From: Gossypium raimondii
Lineage: Eukaryota; Streptophyta; Magnoliopsida; Malvales; Malvaceae
Reading direction: 5' to 3'
Length of the DNA: 64,000 nt
Assembly: GCF_025698545.1 (NCBI RefSeq)
Contig: NC_068569.1
Location: 6,758,001-6,822,000, forward strand
Shown: piece by piece, positions 23,834 to 35,660 of the stretch
Numbering within the stretch: position 1 is the stretch's first letter
Layout: every line of letters starts with the position of its first letter
Program-made: the position numbers and the translations under genes
The notes under the pieces: generated by a model
Database searches by the model: none
The model's input: only the letters and a program-made list of their open reading frames with translations
Told to the model about the DNA's origin: nothing

Positions 23834-24045
23834 CTCAGTTTATAATATCGAGGTCTCGATACCTTGTTTTCGACCCAATTTACCTAATAATTTCTTTTAA
23901 ATCACAAAATTTATTAATTCAAAAATATTTCTAAAATTACGCTTAACTTATAATTATTAATTAATAATTTTTCTAATTTTTCATCGAATTTAGTGATCTC
24001 AAATCACTATTTTGACACTACTGAAAATTGGGTTGTTACAATGAA

Positions 24046-24914
24046 TTCCATGAAATTTCAGAATTTTCTATGAATTCAACAACTTTTCAATTTAATCCCT
24101 AAATCATAATTTCATCCAAAATCCTTTAATAAAATACCTTTAAATATCCATCAACATCTCAATTTTATCATCTAATAACTAAAATCATATAAACTTATCA
24201 ATGGTATCTTCCAAAACCTTCAATAAAATAAAAAAACTAATGAAATGGTTAGTTGGAACTAATTGTAAAAGTTTCAAAACATAAGAATTTCAAGAAAAGA
24301 GTAAGAATTAAACTTAACTGAAGCAAATATTGAAAATCCAGCTTAAGCCCTCTTCAATGGATGTTTTAGAACTAAAAAATGATGATGAAAATGTCTAGAA
24401 TTTCAATTTCCCTTTTATTTCACTTAAATTTGGCAAAATTTACAATTTTTCCCTTATTTCACATCAATTTCTTGATTTTTCTATGTTTATGCCGCCTCAG
24501 CCATCCCATGTGGGTCCAATTGCCCTTTTAGTTCTCATTTATTTACTATTTAGGTTATTTAATCACTATTTCTTTAATTAGCAAGTTTTACACCTTATTC
24601 AATTTAGTCATTTTTAATTAATTAACTACCAAAACGTTGAAATTTTCTAACGAAACTTTAATACTACCTTAATAACACCCCGTAAATATTTATAAAAATA
24701 TTTACGGCTTGGTTTATAGGACTGAGATCTCGATACCTCTTTTCTAAATCACTTAACCTAATAAAGCCTTATAAAACACAAATTATAGGACCGAGATCTC
24801 GATACCTCTCGATACCTCGTAAATATTAAATAATAAAAATTTAAGAGTTTATTTTCCGGATTTGGTGGTCTTGAACCACTGTTTCCGACATCACTGAAAA
24901 TTGGGTTGTTACAA
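24046..24914 (-). mobile_element. Truncated LTR, host of the solo LTR insertion
   Basis: It ends in tgaaaattgggttgttaca exactly like the solo LTR, and shares the palindrome and the phrase 'cgaaactttaatac'. The opposite end (start of the other strand) is missing: at 24045 it abuts the target duplication of the solo LTR, and only about 60 bp of uncertain sequence separates the other side of that insertion from copia RT. Confidence 0.7.
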
Positions 24915-24960
24915 TCTATTCCTTTTTAATCAAAAGTACTCAACGAAATTAAATTCCTCT

Positions 24961-25860
24961 TCAATTCTGGAACATGTCGCACGTTAGTAAGTGTTCTGAC
25001 AACTTGTTAAACATCTTAACTTTAATCGTTCCAACACCTGCAATTTTATATGAAGTATTATTCCCCATCAAAACAACACCTTTAGACACTGTTTCATAAG
25101 TTGTAAACCAATCCCGATTGGGACTCATGTGGAAGGTGCAGCCCAAATCAAGGATCCACTCCTCGCTCACTTTAGAATTGTTGACAGAAGTGACTAGAAG
25201 TTCACCATCGCTGTAGTATTCTATAACATCAACTTCACCGAAATTTTTTTGTTGTTTTCCCTTTTGATTCGTAGCCTCCCTTTTGATCTTGTTCTGTAGT
25301 TTATAGCACCCAGATTCAATGTGCCCTTTCTTCTTGCAGAAGTTACAGGTTTTACCTCTGTTTGAAGACTTCGATCTACCCTTAGATTTACCGCGAGAAT
25401 TGCGTTCCTGTATCCTTCCACGATCATCATCACCATTCTGATCTTGTCTCCCACGAATAATGAGACCCTCTCCCTGAGAGTTAGGTTTAATCACAAGATG
25501 CTTCATCTTATCATACGAGGTCAAAGAATCATAAACCTTATCAACTGTGAGAGGCTCGTGGCTATATAAAATCATGTCTCTAAAGGTTGAATAAGACGGG
25601 GGCAACGAACAAAGTAGAATCAACCCTAGATCTTCCTTATCATGGCCTCCAAGTTTGAGAGAATTTATTTAAACACTGTTAAGTGTTCGTGCACAGACGC
25701 ATCTTCCTCCAAACGATGAGCATAAAGACACTGCTTCATATGCAACTTATTGATTAGAGTTTTCGACATACATATTTGTTCCAGCCTATTTCATAATGCA
25801 GCGACGGTCTTCTCCTTCATTACATCCTGTAAAATTTCGTTAGACAAATACAGATGTAAT
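24961..25860 (-). pseudogene. Copia gag (zinc knuckle) and protease fragment
   Basis: The open frame of 220 residues (24961-25623) has a CCHC zinc knuckle, [14 protein letters not shown] (C-x2-C-x4-H-x4-C), then the protease start [18 protein letters not shown]. The expected active-site triad D-S/T-G reads D-L-G, a single-base change (TCG to TTG) that should abolish proteolysis. Further gag sequence continues upstream in interrupted frames (for example MKEKTVAAL and LINKLHMKQCLYAHRLEED) to about 25860. There it meets LINE sequence. Confidence 0.88.
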
Positions 25861-25861
25861 T

Positions 25862-27765
25862 AAAGGGTGTGGCTCAAAAAAATATCTGATAGAACAAATA
25901 ACCCCAAGGAAAAGAAACGACAACAAAAGTAAAACCTGCCTAACAAAATAAGCAAAGTACACAGAAATGCAAAACCAGAAAACGAAACGCAGCTACAAAA
26001 CCAAACCCCCTAAAGAAAACCCAACGAAAAATAGTAGCCAAAAATCTTTCCTTTCAACACCAAAAATCCATCGCAACTCGAAACAGGAAAGAAAACAGCT
26101 TTGAAAGCCAACTATGGAGATTCAAAAGAACCTTCTCCAATCTTCAAAGCCCGACAAAAAATTCTCATCGCTGATAGAGCCAATCCGTCATATCCTCTTC
26201 CACCAGTTTTTCAACACAATTTGGTGCCTCTTCAACCCAAAAAATGAAGTGTGTCACCAACGCCCATCCATCACCAAAGCATGGGCCGCCCTGTTCACTT
26301 CTCTTGGGATAAAATGGTAAGCAACTTCCTCAAAATAGCCCTCTAACAACCGAATACTCTGTGACAGTGGTCTGAATATAGATCTATCCTTTCTTTTTGA
26401 TTTAAGCTTCTTGATAATCGTTAGGGAATCCCCTTCTAATATGATCTTCCTGAAACTTATGTCCAACACAAAACAAAGAGCTCTTTCACAAGCCCGAGCT
26501 TCTACAACAAAAGCATCCTCAAAACCTGTATAAGGGTAAGTACATGCACCCATTATTTGGCCCTCTTTATTTCGAGCTAAGATTGCTGCAATAGAAGTAT
26601 TATTATCACCCTTAAAAGATGCATCAAAATTCAACTTAATAGTCCTAGGGTTAGGGGGTCGCCATGATACATTCACTTTAGCTTTAGAGGAAAAACCAGA
26701 GTCTTTGTTCATACTTAAATCATAGGCATAACCCTAAACAAAACCCAAGAGCTCATGCAAAGAGAATTTGAGACCTCTATGTACCAGCTTGTTTAGTTTA
26801 TGCCACAGAGCCCAAAAAGAGATAGTTAACAATTTCTTGGTATTCTCATCAGCTGCAATAAAAGTACTTACTAATTGTGTTTTTCCATCCGATGTATTCT
26901 TACTTGGGTTGAATGAGAGGTTCAGGAACAGTCAAAATTGTCGCAAAACACCACAGGACCACATTAAATGGTCCAAATCCTTCGGAGCCTCCTTGCACAA
27001 GGGACAGACATTATCAAAGCTTAGTCTTCGTTTGGCCAAATTATTAAAATGAGGCACATAATCCTTGAGTAAACATCACATATGAATTTTAATTTTAGAA
27101 GGGAGTTGTAAATCCCGAAGCAATTTGTAGAAAGTCTTGTAATTGCCATCTGTATTCAAATTACATTCAGAATGCTGAATCTTCCTTGTAATAAAACTCG
27201 ATACCCGCCCTTCACCGAATACTCCCTAGTGGCATGTGGCGCCAAACCAACATATCCTAGTCTCTAGAGCTTGCAATTGGAATATTTAAAATGCGACTAG
27301 CTTGTTCGCGATCAACAATCCTGCAAATCACCTCCTTGTTCCAGGTACCCGAATCCACATCAATTAATTGATTCACTGTTGACAAGCGAGTATCAATATT
27401 CTGAACTAACAATCTACCATTACCAGGACCAGGCAACCAAGGATCATTCCAGATGTTCACACTCTCACCACAACCGATTTGCCAAAGTAAACCATCATCA
27501 ATCAGTTCCCTAGCGCTGCAGCTGCTTCTTCAGGTAAAAGAGGGGTAAGAACCAACTTTTGCTGACATAATACCTGTGAAAGGGTAATAACGAGCTTTAA
27601 AGACTTTTGCTAAAAGACAATCGGGATGGGATAGAAGTCGCCAAACTTGCTTAGTTAATAAGGCTTCATTGAACAAAAATAAGTCTCGAAATCCCAGCCT
27701 GCCATCAGCTTTGGGAAAATAAAGCGCACTCCAATTGCTCCAATGAATATTGGACTAAGTGTGCA
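25862..27765 (-). mobile_element. LINE (non-LTR retrotransposon) 3' portion, 5'-truncated
   Basis: On the minus strand, reading from high to low coordinates, it carries: the C-terminal region of a LINE reverse transcriptase ([20 protein letters not shown] and [20 protein letters not shown], about 27530-27730), the zf-RVT region ([15 protein letters not shown], 27257-27460), and an RVT_3-type RNase H (26254-26712). The endonuclease and the RT palm are absent, so the copy is 5'-truncated at about 27765. It is broken by frame changes in the zf-RVT part. Confidence 0.85.
26254..26712 (-). pseudogene. LINE-encoded RNase H domain (RVT_3)
   Basis: It reads W-R-P-P-x4-I-K-L-N-F-D-A-S-F, then an E within VVEARACERAL, then EGDSLTIIKKL, and the end HFIPREVNRAAHALV. 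These are the D-E-D catalytic residues and the R-x-x-N-x-x-A-H motif of plant RVT_3. The frame is intact over about 150 residues, but it is only the tail of a dead LINE. Confidence 0.88.
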
Positions 27766-28306
27766 CATATTTAAATTTTTTCGCAATTTATAACTAAATC
27801 AATTATAGCAAATATTATTAACATATATAATCCTTGTTATATGAATGGATATTTAATATTAATACATTTTTCTAAAGAAATTATATTAAAAGAATATTTA
27901 TTTTTAAACTTTAGTCAACGAAGACACATGTAAATAATTAACGTGCCAAATCACAGTTTATTGAATATGCCATATTGAAATGCTTTCTTTTAACTTTCAA
28001 TTGCTATATATATATGTTAGATAAATGGTTCATGAAATCTCAGCTTTAAATGACAGTCCAGTAATCAAATCTATTCACTTATCTATATAAACTTATCATC
28101 AAGAAATTAGGAATCTTAATATTCTTCAGATTTTGAAACTTAATACATAATCATTTGACCAAATTAAAAAACAATTAACAAGAGACAAAAAGTTAAATTG
28201 TAAGTCTAAAAGTTCATCCCATGTTATATGTCTCTCAAAACGTCAATGAAAGAACAGTACCTAATGTGCTCAAACATGAAAGCAGTATCAAAATTTCCGA
28301 AAAATA
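27766..28306. other. AT-rich intergenic
   Basis: No gene or repeat is recognised. The AT content is high, with a short tatatatata run near 28005. Confidence 0.4.
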
Positions 28307-28985
28307 TCAAGTAACAAAACAAACCTGTAACAATCTCAAATCGAACTTAGGCAGACCAATCTGAGCAACGGAAAGGGAACCAAAAAAATTGCCCACGAAA
28401 GCAGCATCATGAACACCCAACCCATGAACCAATCCGCCTACAAACCCACCTAAGAAGCTATCTCCGCCACCCGTTGGATCCATCTGGTTAGCCCCAAATG
28501 GCTCGATTTTTACTTTCCCGTCTTTCCTGTAAATTCCGCATCCATCTTTCCCCTGCGTTAGCACCACACAACACCATTGCCTCACTTTTTCCATATCCAT
28601 AAATAGTGCCTCTTCCGAAGACACCTTTAGAAACTTTACACACGGTAACAAATGGTAAAAGCCGCTCTCTTTTATTAACCCAAGTTTTACCCTCTCGTTT
28701 GTTTCAAAAACACGGATTAAAGCTTGGATATCTACGAAAATGGCACTGCAGTGTCAACCATTTTTTCTAGCGTTTCTGGTAATATCTCCCCGCCAACCCC
28801 GACCGCCATTCTGAATTCGGATCATTTATCGTGTAGATCCGATGGGTAAATCAGGTCGCAAGCTTCGGCCCTTTTGAAGACCCGGTCCTTATGAGCATTC
28901 TCGTTGTTATCCTGATTGAAATAGGATTGGAAAACAGTGGTTTTGGAAGTAAGGATGATGGATCCGCCACCCGTTTAAACTCGAA
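28307..28985 (-). pseudogene. Inositol 3-kinase (pfkB) central and C-terminal fragment
   Basis: The frame at 28307-28651 matches the C-terminal half of plant myo-inositol 3-kinase, which phosphorylates myo-inositol on the way to phytate: TQGKDGCGIYRKDGKV, the pfkB signature DPTGGGDSFLGGFVGGLVHG (usually DPTGAGDSF), and NFFGSLSVAQIGLPKFDLRL. Further upstream (28652-28985) homologous pieces continue but are broken: SKTTVFQSYF and RVFKRAEACDLIYPSDLHDK followed by a stop, then MAVGVGGEILPETLEKMVD followed by a frame change. Reading ends in LLQ before a GT, a possible preserved exon end, so this is a genomic rather than a processed copy. The N-terminus is missing here and found inverted at 30575. 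Confidence 0.87.
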
Positions 28986-30574
28986 GAACCCTTTGTTTTA
29001 GAAGAATTTGAATAAAAATTAGACCTCTTAAAAATATAAATTAAGTTCGGACTCAAACATTCAAGATCGACTCAATTTATTTTTTATATTACTTTATTTT
29101 ATAAAATGTTAAAGATAAAAATATATAGAAATGTTAAATATTAAATTAAAAGTAATATAAGTATTTTAAAATAATAATACAAGTGGACTTAAAATGGATT
29201 TGAATTAAACATTTATAAATATTGACATGTTTAGGTAAAATTTTAGATCCATATTTTAGGTTGGGACAGACTTAAAGAAGCACAAAATGTGTTACTATTA
29301 TACTTAAATTCAACTCAAACCTGATTCAGTACACCTTTAATTTATTTATATCTACTAATTAAATCCTTTATTGAATTTGGTGTCATTGGTTAGTGGAGCA
29401 CCAACTCAATTTGGTAATGATGAAAATACCGTTACAATGTAAGGTAAATTATATTATTTTGAGGCTGTTTTATTATTTTAATTTATATATCTAATATAGG
29501 ATCTTTCCCAAGTATTTGGATTGAGTTCGAATTTTAGAGTCGGCATTGTTGGAAGCGCTTACCTGAATATCATCCTGGCGCGAACAAGACCGAACTTAGA
29601 CTGGAAAACAGAATGCTTGTTTGAAGAAATTATATTTATTTCTCAACCAAAAAGCAATTTGATTTTTAGATTAATATTTTTTATAAATATATTTGATATA
29701 TAATTTATTTTTCACTCACTATTCATAAATGCTTGTTTGAAGAAAATGAAGGATTCATGCATTATTGTAACGTTATGGATGAAGTTTTTGATTAGTTTTT
29801 AACATTATATAAAGTAGCTAAGGTTAGATATTATGTATGTCTTTTTGTTATTTACGATGTTAACTTATTTTACTCATTTTAGTTGCACGAAAAGGAAAGA
29901 CTTCATTTGTAAAGCAAATTAGGTTGAATTGGAATTGCCTTACCAAATCACACAGACCCAAGTTTGTACTTATGGCAACATTTGCATGTCCCATGTATCT
30001 AATAAAACCTCAAGGGAAATTTCCTTCTTTTTTATCTTTACCCAAAAGTAGTATTGCTTTTGTTTAATTTCATTGGGCATGAAACTCACATCCCTAAATA
30101 TATTACTAACATTAATTGAGATGAGATGCTCCCAAAAGAACATGCATGCTACACTTTTTCTCTTTTTTTCAGAAAGGTTGTTTAATCATCTAATTTTCAC
30201 TTCTTTTGATACAACAATGAAAAACACCATATATTAAATGGTGATCAAGATCCAGATTATAGTTTTGTTTTAGTAATTGTTCCTCAACAAAAGACATTTC
30301 AAAACATTTTTTACCCTACATAACCAGTTGAAACGAAACAATTTTTATGTTTTTTGAGGAATTATTAATTCATATATCCGTTTGCCCCAAGAAAATATTT
30401 CAAATAAATTAGTGGTTAAACTATAGTAAGGGTGAATAAAATGAAAATTAAATTGAAAAGTAGGAAATTTGAAATGGTAGAAAAATAGAAAGATGGAAAA
30501 ATGGATCAGTTGCTTGGTAGAATTAGAACATGATAAATAAATAAATAAAAGGATTTTTCTTCTATTTTTCATTA
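28986..30574. other. AT-rich spacer between the two inositol-kinase fragments
   Basis: No gene is seen. The segment 29206-29340 contains a dispersed-repeat phrase (gatccatattttaggttggg) that also occurs, diverged, at about 58020-58060. Confidence 0.4.
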
Positions 30575-30763
30575 TTGTTGCAATGGATTCCAGAAGGAGA
30601 AAAATCCGATATGGTCACTCCCACCACCGCACAGACGCAAGACAGCCCATTTCAAAGCATTCCCATTGTTGGTAACTACTGCCACGATGTCCTCCTCCTA
30701 GGCAGCACCGTTGTCGGTGAAGCCGCCTCTTTCATTTCCAACCACTTTTTCGTTCCCTCCTAA
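30575..30763 (+). pseudogene. Inositol 3-kinase N-terminal fragment, inverted relative to the rest
   Basis: The frame carries VTPTTAQTQDSPF, then IPIVGNYCHDVLLL and VVGEAASFISN, which are the first pfkB strand and the GAASFISN motif of plant inositol 3-kinases. The family's ETLGG before AASFISN is shortened to GE. Reading stops at 30763 after FFVPS. The likely start is the ATG at 30611. It is on the plus strand, while the rest of the same family's protein is on the minus strand 1.6 kb away. The two together look like one gene split by an inversion, or two independent fragments. Confidence 0.8.
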
Positions 30764-32403
30764 TCTAATTCATGATTACGAGTTTTCATTTATTATACAA
30801 AAAGGATGGCATACTTTTGTTACATTTTTAAAAAAAAAGATGGTGCGTTATTATTATTTCAACAGTTGAGAAATTAATTAAACTCAAATTATCAAATACA
30901 AAATACATTACGGTAGAAATTAAATTTGGAATTTCAAGAAGAGATGGTTTCAGGAAATTTCTCTTAATTAAGCAACAATTCAAGTTTTTGAGATCTTGAA
31001 ACTGACTTTTTACATTTTCTGCATCTCCATTACAAACCACCCACTTTTGATCTTATAACACTCTCATTTTATTTATTTTCTCTATACTAAAAATCATCAA
31101 CTATTAACGGTTTAAATTAGGAAACTTCGTTCAGCAACTCTCGCTCAAATTAAATGCAAGTACATATATTGTTTTGATTAAATTAAGAAAGTGATACAAT
31201 TTGAACCAAAAAGGAAAAAAATATATATAGCCATAAGGAAGGTTCTAACGCTTTAGAATGTGCACGGATACCTCATTTATATAAATACATTCATAAATAT
31301 TATCCAGCTTATATTTAATTATTTTAATTAAAGATGATTATTGCCTTTTCTGTTTCGTGTCAAATATAGTTAAATTAAATTGTATATTTCTTTTAGAAAT
31401 TACAAACCAACAAACTAAAATTAAATTGACATATATATTGTGAAATTAAAATCCACAAATGCTTACGGGAATTATTATTTGAAGGAGTGGCATCAATGGC
31501 TTGGGGATAAACACTACAAAGTTTTTTCTATTATTCTTGATCAATTTGGTACTATGTTATTGATGTTATGAAACCAAAAATAATATCCATTTAATTCTAA
31601 AAAAAATTCACAAATAAAAGATCAATAGCTAACTTCTCTTAAAAAAACGTACATGACTCTTCACGTGTCTAACCATACAAAATATGTACACCTGTAAATT
31701 ATTCCAATATGGATGCCATCTGTGGAAAGTCTTCTACACGACATAATAGCCTGGGAAATGCAATTACTCATATTGAATCCAGTTTAGTTGTAATATAAAA
31801 TAACAATCCAAAATGCAAAAAAATTCTATACCCTGAAATTCTAATGCTGGAAAAAGAATATGTATACATTGATATATATTAATGGTAGAATTAATTGTGT
31901 TTAATTATGTGGTGTAATGTTAATGAGGAAATTAAATATGTGAGTTGATGTCATTTTTATGTTCGTTAAACATTCATATTTATAATAAATTTATAAATTC
32001 ATCAAAATTTAACTTTATTTATACTGTGTTTGGACTTAATATGGGAGCCAGCTTTGATTTGAAGCAAGAGGTGCAAAACTATTGATTTACAACACCCAGC
32101 TTGACACTTCATCTATATGTAAACTGTACGTGGAAGGCTAAATTCTCTTGCAAGGATATGAAAACGGACAAGTGGGAAAATTCCAGGAAGCTGCACATCC
32201 GAAAATGAAACGGTACAGTTTCGATTCTTTTCAACGACGTCAATAAACAATTTGATATCTACAGCTAGGCTTCCCATTTGCATATAAAAACACAGCAAAA
32301 ACCTAACATGATCTGCTTTATTAATGTTGGTAAGATAGAAAAGAAATAAAGTTGGTAATTTCACTTCGTTTCTTCTTCATCATATTATATTGTTTGGATA
32401 TCA
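30764..32403. other. Intergenic, 5' flank of the CAX gene
   Basis: No gene is seen. The last 300 bp before the CAX start are less AT-rich. They include a gacgtc core (about 32234) and a tacgtgg motif (about 32127). No clear TATA box was assigned. Confidence 0.4.
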
Positions 32404-35400
32404 ATGGAACCGGCAGGAGAGTTTTATCATATGGAGAATGGAGGAGATCAGTCTAAGAAGGCTGCGATGGGTAAAGAATCATGGAACAATGGGATTCGGA
32501 CAGCTCAAACCATGTCGAATTCACTTTTGCGGAAGAAATCCGACCCCTTGCTGGTTTCCAAGCTTCGGTTTCAGATGCTTCGACAGTTCTTAGCAAATTT
32601 GCAGGAGGTCATTCTTGGTACGAAGCTTGCTGTTCTCTTCCCCGCCATCCCTTTGGCCATTGCTGCTGATTTCTACAAGTTCGGGAGAGTAAGTACTTAC
32701 TTAAACCATGTTTTCAATTATTAATGCAAAAGTATCTTCTTTTCGAAGATCAACATATATACGATGTTATGGTCATTATTATTTTACTCCAAACGTAATG
32801 CAACGAGAAGGGTGTCGTGATAATTGATTTTTTTTTTCTTGAATGCGAATTATTGTTGGAAATAGCATTGGATATTTGCCTTGAGTTTGCTTGGACTTAC
32901 GCCGCTTGCCGAGCGAGTCAGCTTCCTCACCGAGTAAGTTATAAGCTATTTTCTTTCCATTTACTATATTTTTATATGCAAGATTTCTGACGATTTATTT
33001 ATTTATTTATTCCTATAATAACTCAGACAAATTGCATACTACACCGGTCCAACGGGTAAATTTTTTTTTCCTTTTTTCTCATAGCTGAATAAAAATGTTG
33101 AGGATCGATAACAATGAAAGATGGGGATTGATATATTTGGTTGCAGTTGGAGGATTATTGAATGCAACATGTGGAAATGCAACAGAGCTGATAATAGCTT
33201 TATTTGCTCTCTACCGAAGCAAAATACATGTCCTCAAGTACTCTCTTCTGGGTTCCATTCTCTCCAATCTCCTCCTTGTTCTTGGCTCCTCTCTCCTTTG
33301 TGGAGGCCTAGCCAACCTCAAAAAGGAACAACGATATGACAGGGTAAGACATCGAGTTTGGGTTCATTAAGTAATGTTATATTTTATAAAATGAAATGAT
33401 TGCAGAAGCAAGCAGATGTGAACTCTTCGCTGCTGTTGCTGGGATTGCTTTGCCACATGTTGCCATTGATGTCTCGATACGCGGCAGCGCCAGGGGTTTT
33501 GATTGCTGACTCTACACTTCAGCTGTCAAGAGCAAGTAGCATTCTTATGCTTGTGGCTTATATCGGATATATCATCTTCCAGCTTAAAACTCATAGGCAG
33601 ATTTTCGACTCTCTTCAGGTGATTATTAATTGTTTCGAATAAAGCAAAGCTTAAAAAATGGTATACAAGTATGAAAAAGAAAAAAAGAAAGCCTTCTTTT
33701 AGGTAACAGTCGTTACGGTCCCTTTTTGTCTATGCAATCTCGAGTTTCTATTTAATTCCCATAGTTAACAAATATGCACTTAAAAAGTATTTCTTTAAAA
33801 AAATTGAACGCCCAACTTCACAACTGATTTTGCATTTAACTCGAAAGGTACCCCTGCCCCGCATAGTCCGTGATTCCCATTGGAGAATAATAGACATTAT
33901 TCCATAATAATTTTATTTTTTATACTAAATATTGAATACTAAAATTATTAAATTTTAAATCTGTGTTTATACCCCAAATCGATACTTAAATGCTACTACT
34001 AAATATTAAACCTTAACCCTTAAATATTAAATATATACTAACTTTTAAAAATTAACTCCGAACTTAGTGGCTGAATTATTCTATGAATCACCGACTGTTA
34101 TGGTAGATTTCATTTGTAGAATGTATTCCTTTTATCTTATCGTAGAAACCAAATTTAAGTACATGGATAAAGGCAGAAATTCTCTTGGGGGCTACTAGTA
34201 AATTATAAATGTTTGGGGCGTGAAAATGCAAATATAAAATAATTTTACGGATTATAAAATAATATTACAAATTTTTGAGGAGAGGAAAAAGGCGGAAGAC
34301 CTTGTCTGTCCCTGGACTTTGCCGGATATATAAGTAGCGACAATGGAATTTGGGTTTAGATAAATTATTTTGGATTTAAAAGTTTGAATTTTTGAAGAAG
34401 ATTATAAATTTGACTTTATTTTGTGGCATGGATATATGATGAGAAATAAGCCATAATTAGTGACTTAAATAATGAATGATACGGGCAGGAAGACGAAGAA
34501 GAAGAAGAGGAGGAAGAAAAGGCAGTGATAGGATTTTGGAGTGCATTTAGCTGGTTGGTTGGTATGACTCTCATCATAGCTTTGTTATCTGAGTATGTGG
34601 TGGGCACAATTGAGGTACCAAATTATACCCTTTCAAACAGTTACTGCCTTTTCAATTTTGTATCAAAACAATACAAGTACATATCATGTGTTCATTAATA
34701 TGTCAGGCTGCATCAGAATCTTGGGGCATTTCTGTTAGCTTTATCAGCATCATTTTGATACCTATTGTGGGGAATGCTGCCGAACATGCTGGAGCCATCA
34801 TCTTTGCTTTTAAGAATAAATTGGTACGTACGTACGTACAATTTTTATTTTCATTTCTAATTTGAAGTGAATGCAACGGTATCATTTATTTATGAATAAT
34901 ATTATTTGGACATAAAATAAAAGTTTATCAATCATTTCAATATGGGGATTTTTTCTTTTCAGGATATATCTCTGGGTGTTGCTTTGGGTTCTGCAACTCA
35001 AATATCTATGTTTGCTGTAAGATTTAGGAAGCCAAGACAGGTTTAATTATAAAATGAATGTTAAGAGGGAATTGGGACTGATCAATTTATCTATGAATTT
35101 CAGGTTCCCTTATGTGTTGTGGTTGGCTGGATGATGAGAGTCCGAATGGACCTTGATTTCAGTCTTCTTGAAACTGCTTCTCTTGCCTTAACAATCCTTG
35201 TTGTAGCCTTCACTTTGCAGGTTCTTTTTCTTTATAACAAAACATAAAATTATATATACTACCTGGTTTCTATACAAATATATATATATATATATTATAA
35301 TATTATTCATTCTCAGGATGGAACTTCACACTACATGAAAGGAATAGTTCTTTGCCTCTGTTACACTGCCATTGCCGCATGCTTTTTTGTTCTTAAAATT

Positions 35401-35660
35401 CCAGCCCCTTTGGGTAAGTTAAGCTACCCCCACCTAAATCCCCATTTCCCTTATTAAACCAAATAATCACATTTTTATGACATAATCATATTTAAGATAA
35501 CAATTTTAACATGTTAATTTAGATTCCGATACATTTTGTGTTGCTACCAGCCAAGTTCTTAACTTCTCATTACTAAACACTAACTAATTGCAAAATTTTC
35601 TTGTTAGATCAAACTAATGTAAAGCTGGGACTCAAACCATCAACTGGTATCTCAGCCTAG
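32404..35660 (+). CDS. CAX: Vacuolar cation/proton exchanger, CAX1/CAX3 type (11 exons, 451 aa)
   Basis: It moves Ca2+ into the vacuole in exchange for H+ across the tonoplast. Exons: 32404-32688, 32866-32933, 33027-33055, 33147-33343, 33406-33618, 34489-34614, 34707-34823, 34963-35016, 35104-35220, 35317-35413, 35608-35660; all join in frame. The N-terminus has the type IA pattern ([16 protein letters not shown], then [20 protein letters not shown]). The two ion-selective repeats are intact: [13 protein letters not shown] and [20 protein letters not shown]. They are separated by an acidic loop ([10 protein letters not shown]) opening exon 6. The C-terminus is [12 protein letters not shown]...KIPAPLD then [16 protein letters not shown]. 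Introns 5 (870 bp) and 10 (194 bp) flank the acidic loop and the last exon. Length and exon count match the family. CAX1 versus CAX3 needs a tree. Confidence 0.95.

Larger units (their letters stand above)
21785..24040 (-). mobile_element. Solo LTR (2.26 kb) with perfect 5-bp target duplication
   Basis: It starts TGTAACACCCCC and ends GGTTGTTACA, with ATGAA on both sides (21780-21784 and 24041-24045). No internal retroviral sequence lies between the ends. A solo LTR formed by LTR-LTR recombination is therefore the simplest reading. Inside are a tandem repeat (22470-22590), an (AT)19 run (23528-23565) and a 28-bp perfect-stem palindrome (23806-23833). From remembered cotton gypsy elements, I read the transcription orientation as minus. 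It inserted into the remnant of another LTR lying within the copia element. Confidence 0.88.
19454..25860 (-). mobile_element. Ty1-copia retrotransposon remnant, interrupted by LTR insertions
   Basis: On the minus strand it reads, from high to low coordinates: gag with zinc knuckle and protease (24961 to about 25860), a break filled by two other LTRs (21785-24914), then reverse transcriptase (20859-21723), RNase H (19942-20700), a polypurine tract (reverse complement of atctccac at about 19840-19847) and the start of the 3' LTR (TGTTAGAATTTAG, start at 19839). The GAG-pre-integrase and integrase core expected between protease and RT are absent. The 5' LTR is also missing: gag runs into a LINE near 25860. 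Frameshifts occur in RT/RNase H. Clearly non-functional. Confidence 0.88.

Noticed and set aside
33095-33370. ATG at 33095 as an independent start for a short transporter
   Set aside because: It is intron sequence read into CAX exon 4. The exon chain from 32404 to 35660 gives a full in-frame protein.
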